Origin: an uncultured Gammaproteobacteria bacterium
GTDB taxonomy: Bacteria; Pseudomonadota; Gammaproteobacteria; JAADHQ01
NCBI GenBank assembly: GCA_947258755.1
Contig: CAMYJO010000016.1
Coordinates: forward strand, 1 to 58,453
Direction: 5' to 3'
DNA: 58,453 bases
Notes under the pieces: model-generated
What the model saw: the letters and a program-made list of their open reading frames with translations, nothing else
The model's database searches: none
Told to the model about the DNA's origin: nothing
Translations under genes and position numbers: made by a program
Part shown: piece by piece, positions 55,665 to 58,453 of the stretch
Position numbering within the stretch: position 1 is the stretch's first letter
Layout of the letters: the number at the start of each line of letters is the position of its first letter

Positions 55665-56570
55665 TTGGCTGCCCCCAAACCACTCGTCATCTGGCGATTC
55701 AGCGACGCCAAGCCAGGCCATGAAAACCAGACCCAGGGTTTGGTGCAGGCGCTGGTGGAGCTGACCGATGTCAAGGTCTATGACCTGAGCCCGCTTTCCT
55801 TCAAACAGGCAAGCAAAACCATTCTGAAAAAATCATTTCCCATAGAGGACAGAATGCCGCCATCGATCATCATCGGCGCGGGTCATGCAACCCATTTGTC
55901 GGTGCTAGCGGCAAAGCGTAGCGTCGGTGGAAAATCAGTGATCCTGATGAAACCTTCCTTGCCCACACGCTTGTTCGACTATTGTATTGTGCCGCAGCAT
56001 GACGGACTCAAGGAGCGTAATGGTGTCATTACTACCTTGGGTGTACTAAATCGCATCAAGCCGTCGACGCAACATGACCCTGGACGCGGTTTGATCCTGA
56101 TAGGCGGGCCGTCTGCGCACTATGACTGGCACAATGATGCCATGCTCGAACGCATTCGTATGATTGTAGAGCGAGACACTAAACAATGGGTATTAACGAC
56201 TTCACGCAGGACGCCTGAGAACTTTGTCGAACAGCTGCAACAGCTTGCGCTGCAAAACCTGGATATAATCCCCGTGAATAAGACCGGGCCCAATTGGCTG
56301 CCAGGTCAATTACAGTATTCGGGCCAGGTTTGGATAAGCGAAGACAGCGTGTCGATGGTCTACGAGGCGCTGACATCGGGTGCGGATTGTGGTTTGTTGC
56401 CAGTACAGCGCAAGCGTGACAGCCGTGTTAGTGCCGGCATCGATCAACTCGTCGCCCGTGGCCGACTGAGTAGTTTCGATGACTGGATGAAGAGCGGTCA
56501 GCTCGTGCATAACGAGGTACCGCTTCATGAGGCCGGGCGCATCGCCGAGTATCTGTTGAAACATGTCTGA
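55665..56570 (+). CDS. ELM1/GtrOC1-like putative nucleoside-diphosphate-sugar epimerase
   Basis: 301 residues from TTG 55665, preceded by TAAGGA. The fold shows IWRFSDAKPGHENQTQGLVQAL at the start, IIGAGHATHLSVLAAKR, VILMKPSLPTRLFDYCIVPQHDG, LILIGGPSAHYDW and VWISEDSVSMVYEALTSG (the E-D-S-V/M-x-x-E site of GT-B folds). These match the mitochondrial fission ELM1 family, thought to act in surface-glycan synthesis. Overlaps the next glycosyltransferase by 8 bases, so the two likely work together. Confidence 0.85.
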   Translation: MAAPKPLVIWRFSDAKPGHENQTQGLVQALVELTDVKVYDLSPLSFKQASKTILKKSFPIEDRMPPSIIIGAGHATHLSVLAAKRSVGGKSVILMKPSLPTRLFDYCIVPQHDGLKERNGVITTLGVLNRIKPSTQHDPGRGLILIGGPSAHYDWHNDAMLERIRMIVERDTKQWVLTTSRRTPENFVEQLQQLALQNLDIIPVNKTGPNWLPGQLQYSGQVWISEDSVSMVYEALTSGADCGLLPVQRKRDSRVSAGIDQLVARGRLSSFDDWMKSGQLVHNEVPLHEAGRIAEYLLKHV

Positions 56571-57684
56571 GCGAAAAATTACAGTAGTACAAATGTTGCC
56601 TGCATTGGATGCAGGCGGTGTCGAAAAAGGCACGATTGAAGTCGGCCGCGAACTGGTCGCAAGAGGTCACCGCTCCATCGTGATTTCGGATGGAGGCCGA
56701 ATGTTGGATCAGTTGTTGGCAACGGGCAGCGAGCACTTATGTTGGCCGGTTGGAGAGAAGCGTTTATCAACCATAAAGTGGATTTGGAAAGTGAGGCGCT
56801 ACTTACGTGAACAAAAGCCGGACATTCTGCATTTACGCTCACGTCTGCCCGCCTGGATAGGGTATAGGGCGTGGAAAGGCTTACCTGAAAATGACAGGCC
56901 GCATCTGGTGACGACTGTGCATGGTTTTTATACCGTAGGGCGATACAGTGCGGTCATGACAAAGGGTGAACGCGTCATTGCGGTGTCAAACTCCGTGAAA
57001 GATTATATTCTGAATAATTATACGGAAGTAAATCCTGAGGTAATTCGCGTTATACATCGTGGTGTTGACATTGAAAAATACCCGCATGGTTTTAAACCGT
57101 CCAGTGAATGGATGCAGCGTTGGGATAATGAATGCCCTCAGCTCCAGGGTAGGTTTGTGATTACCTTGCCAGCGAGAATCACCCGCTGGAAAGGCCAGGA
57201 GGATTTTGTCAGCATTATTGGCGGCTTGAAATCTCGTGGTTTGCCAGTGGCAGGTTTGATCGTTGGTGAGCCGCATGCGCGTAAACAGGCATTTGCTGAT
57301 GAGCTTAAGACAAAGATCAAAGAGGCTGGCCTTGTGGAGGATATTATATTCACCGGCCATCGTGGCGACATACGGGAAATTATGTCTATATCAAATGTGG
57401 TTTTATCGCTGTCGAAAGACCCTGAAGCCTTTGGGCGTACAACCATTGAAGCGCTGAGTCTGGGTGTACCGGTCGCCGGCTATGAGCATGGAGGAGTGGC
57501 CGAGCAGTTATCAGAGGTTTATCCTCAAGGCCTTATTCAGTTGGGAAATGTAGGCGAAATGATAAATTGTCTGGAGAAATGGTATATTGAAGGTGCCCCT
57601 GCTGTTCCTGACGAGCATCCATTTACAACAATGCGCATGCTTGATTCTACATTTGGTGTCTATCAGGAGTTGCTAGCCCTCTAG
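56563..57684 (+). CDS. GT4-family glycosyltransferase (surface glycan)
   Basis: 373 residues. GT-B fold: N-terminal VVQMLPALDAGGVEKGTIEVGRELVARGH (ends given), LRSRLPAW, TVHGFYTVGRYSAVMTKGERVIAVSNSVKDYIL; C-terminal ITLPARITRWKGQEDFVSII, ADELKTKIKEAGL...IIFTGHRGDIREIMSISNVVLSLSK and PEAFGRTTIEALSLGVPVAGYEHGGVAEQL with the donor-binding E-x7-E motif. Retaining transferase, probably for lipopolysaccharide core or a similar glycan. Acceptor and sugar unknown. Confidence 0.92.
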   Translation: MSERKITVVQMLPALDAGGVEKGTIEVGRELVARGHRSIVISDGGRMLDQLLATGSEHLCWPVGEKRLSTIKWIWKVRRYLREQKPDILHLRSRLPAWIGYRAWKGLPENDRPHLVTTVHGFYTVGRYSAVMTKGERVIAVSNSVKDYILNNYTEVNPEVIRVIHRGVDIEKYPHGFKPSSEWMQRWDNECPQLQGRFVITLPARITRWKGQEDFVSIIGGLKSRGLPVAGLIVGEPHARKQAFADELKTKIKEAGLVEDIIFTGHRGDIREIMSISNVVLSLSKDPEAFGRTTIEALSLGVPVAGYEHGGVAEQLSEVYPQGLIQLGNVGEMINCLEKWYIEGAPAVPDEHPFTTMRMLDSTFGVYQELLAL

Positions 57685-57757
57685 CTATTCTGTGGTCTCC
57701 ATGTTTGAAAAGACCGTAGGCATGTTTCATGAGCTTAAGCCAGGACACGTATAAATT

Positions 57758-58453
57758 TTATAGGCTCCAGTCTTTCGGCAATAATGTAATGTCACTGCCT
57801 TTTTTAATAAGTAATAGATCGAAATGGATAGATTTACCTGGCTTAAGTGTTTTTGAGCGTTGCTGACAGTAATCCGCCAGGGATGTTATTTTTTTGAATT
57901 GAGTAGAGTTTTTCTTCACAGGTACATACAGGTCAAACTGGAATAATGCCTCATCCTGATATTTATCAGCGGTCCAGCCCGATTTCTTCAGAAAGCCTGA
58001 GTCGAACTCTGCAAAGCCAAAAGCATTTTTTACACCGTTAATAGTGTTTTTCATGCCTAATAATACATAGGGCTCGTATCCTTCAACATCAACCTTGAAA
58101 ACGAGCGATTCAGGCAGCAATTCCCTTTCTTTCAGCGTTGAATCTATGCTGACTGTTTTAACCTTGATCGATTGAATTTTCTTTTCAGATTCTGCAATGG
58201 CTGCTACCGCAGTTGAGCCGCCGCTCCAGTTCTGATTGATAAAAAAATCAACTTCATTACCAATCTGTTTGTCAACCAGTGCATTAATTAATTCTATATT
58301 GTTTGATGAAGGATGAATTTGTTTTGTTTTTTCAAGATAGTTAAGAAGTTCAGGATTCGCCTCATAGCCGATCGCGTATGTGCTTTCCGGGTATTTAGGT
58401 GAGAATAAACATTCTCCATAATTGGCGCCTATATCAAGAGCAACGTCCGGTTT
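57758..58453 (-). CDS. FkbM-family methyltransferase, partial (5' end outside window)
   Basis: The reading frame is open from the stop at 57758 to the right edge, giving 231 visible residues. The part before 58120 is real coding: it begins KPDVALDIGANYGECLF with the SAM-binding D-I-G-A-N-x-G motif, then AIGYEANPELL, VKTVSIDSTL, and LVFKVDVEGYEPYVLLGM, the FkbM pattern 'vD.l....i...llKiDvEG.E..vl.G'. It would O-methylate a sugar or surface glycan. Codons are A/T-rich relative to the preceding genes. Convergent with the GT4 gene. Confidence 0.88.
   Translation of the reverse strand, partial: KPDVALDIGANYGECLFSPKYPESTYAIGYEANPELLNYLEKTKQIHPSSNNIELINALVDKQIGNEVDFFINQNWSGGSTAVAAIAESEKKIQSIKVKTVSIDSTLKERELLPESLVFKVDVEGYEPYVLLGMKNTINGVKNAFGFAEFDSGFLKKSGWTADKYQDEALFQFDLYVPVKKNSTQFKKITSLADYCQQRSKTLKPGKSIHFDLLLIKKGSDITLLPKDWSL

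Overview
The window looks like a chromosomal segment of a gammaproteobacterium, probably a free-living chemolithotroph. The housekeeping order supports this class: purD-purH-fis-dusB, prmA-accC-accB-aroQ, dsbD-cutA-fxsA, trxA-rho beside an rhlB-type helicase, and glnE-ilvE leading into cell-surface glycan genes. These blocks are ordered as in pseudomonads and related gammaproteobacteria. The lithotrophy inference rests on a complete cytosolic NiFe hydrogenase operon with its maturation genes. No rRNA, tRNA, CRISPR array, transposase or phage gene was seen. Species cannot be named from this sequence.

Layout. (1) 1-1620: the 3' end of a UDP-glycosyltransferase, an AT-rich multi-span membrane protein and a palindromic repeat. 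(2) 1621-7441: NiFe-hydrogenase maturation genes hypC-hypA-hypB-hypD-hypF on the minus strand. Diverging from them are an endopeptidase gene, a small unknown gene and a 67-residue HupE-like membrane protein. (3) 7546-10089: a CPA2-type cation/proton antiporter and a periplasmic FKBP isomerase. (4) 10217-14700: hydBGDA-type group 3b NAD(P)-linked hydrogenase (beta, gamma, small, large) plus its own C-terminal endopeptidase, one tightly overlapping minus-strand operon. (5) 15184-30751: mostly housekeeping genes (YcbK-like peptidase, YrfG, NudE, RhlB, TrxA, Rho, HtpX-like/LemA, PurD, PurH, Fis, DusB), with several families of palindromic repeats between genes. (6) 30949-39396: DUF3426 protein, PrmA, AccC, AccB, AroQ, TlpA-like thioredoxin, an unusual DsbD with two N-terminal alpha domains, CutA, FxsA. 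(7) 39662-47328: an insertion between fxsA and groES, which are neighbours in some relatives. It holds a periplasmic binding protein plus hybrid histidine kinase, and an operon of circularly permuted ATP-grasp, alpha-E protein, Anbu proteasome-like peptidase and a dioxygenase-like (HPPD-fold) protein. (8) 47939-49788: CIRCE-controlled groES-groEL; this GroEL lacks 41 residues of the apical domain. (9) 49937-58453: PilU, GlnE, IlvE, a CHCC zinc-finger protein, ELM1-like protein, a GT4 glycosyltransferase and an FkbM methyltransferase cut by the window edge.

How the genes work together. HypA/HypB load nickel and HypC/HypD/HypF build the Fe(CN)2CO group of the hydrogenase; HypE must be encoded elsewhere. 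There are two endopeptidases but only one hydrogenase large subunit, so a second hydrogenase, probably membrane-bound or periplasmic, is expected outside the window. The ATP-grasp/alpha-E/Anbu set is a known but biochemically unresolved gene neighbourhood, thought to make and trim a peptide or peptide tag. The HPPD-like partner seen here is the part I would examine first as possible new biology. The GroEL deletion is the most surprising single-gene observation and must first be separated from an assembly error.
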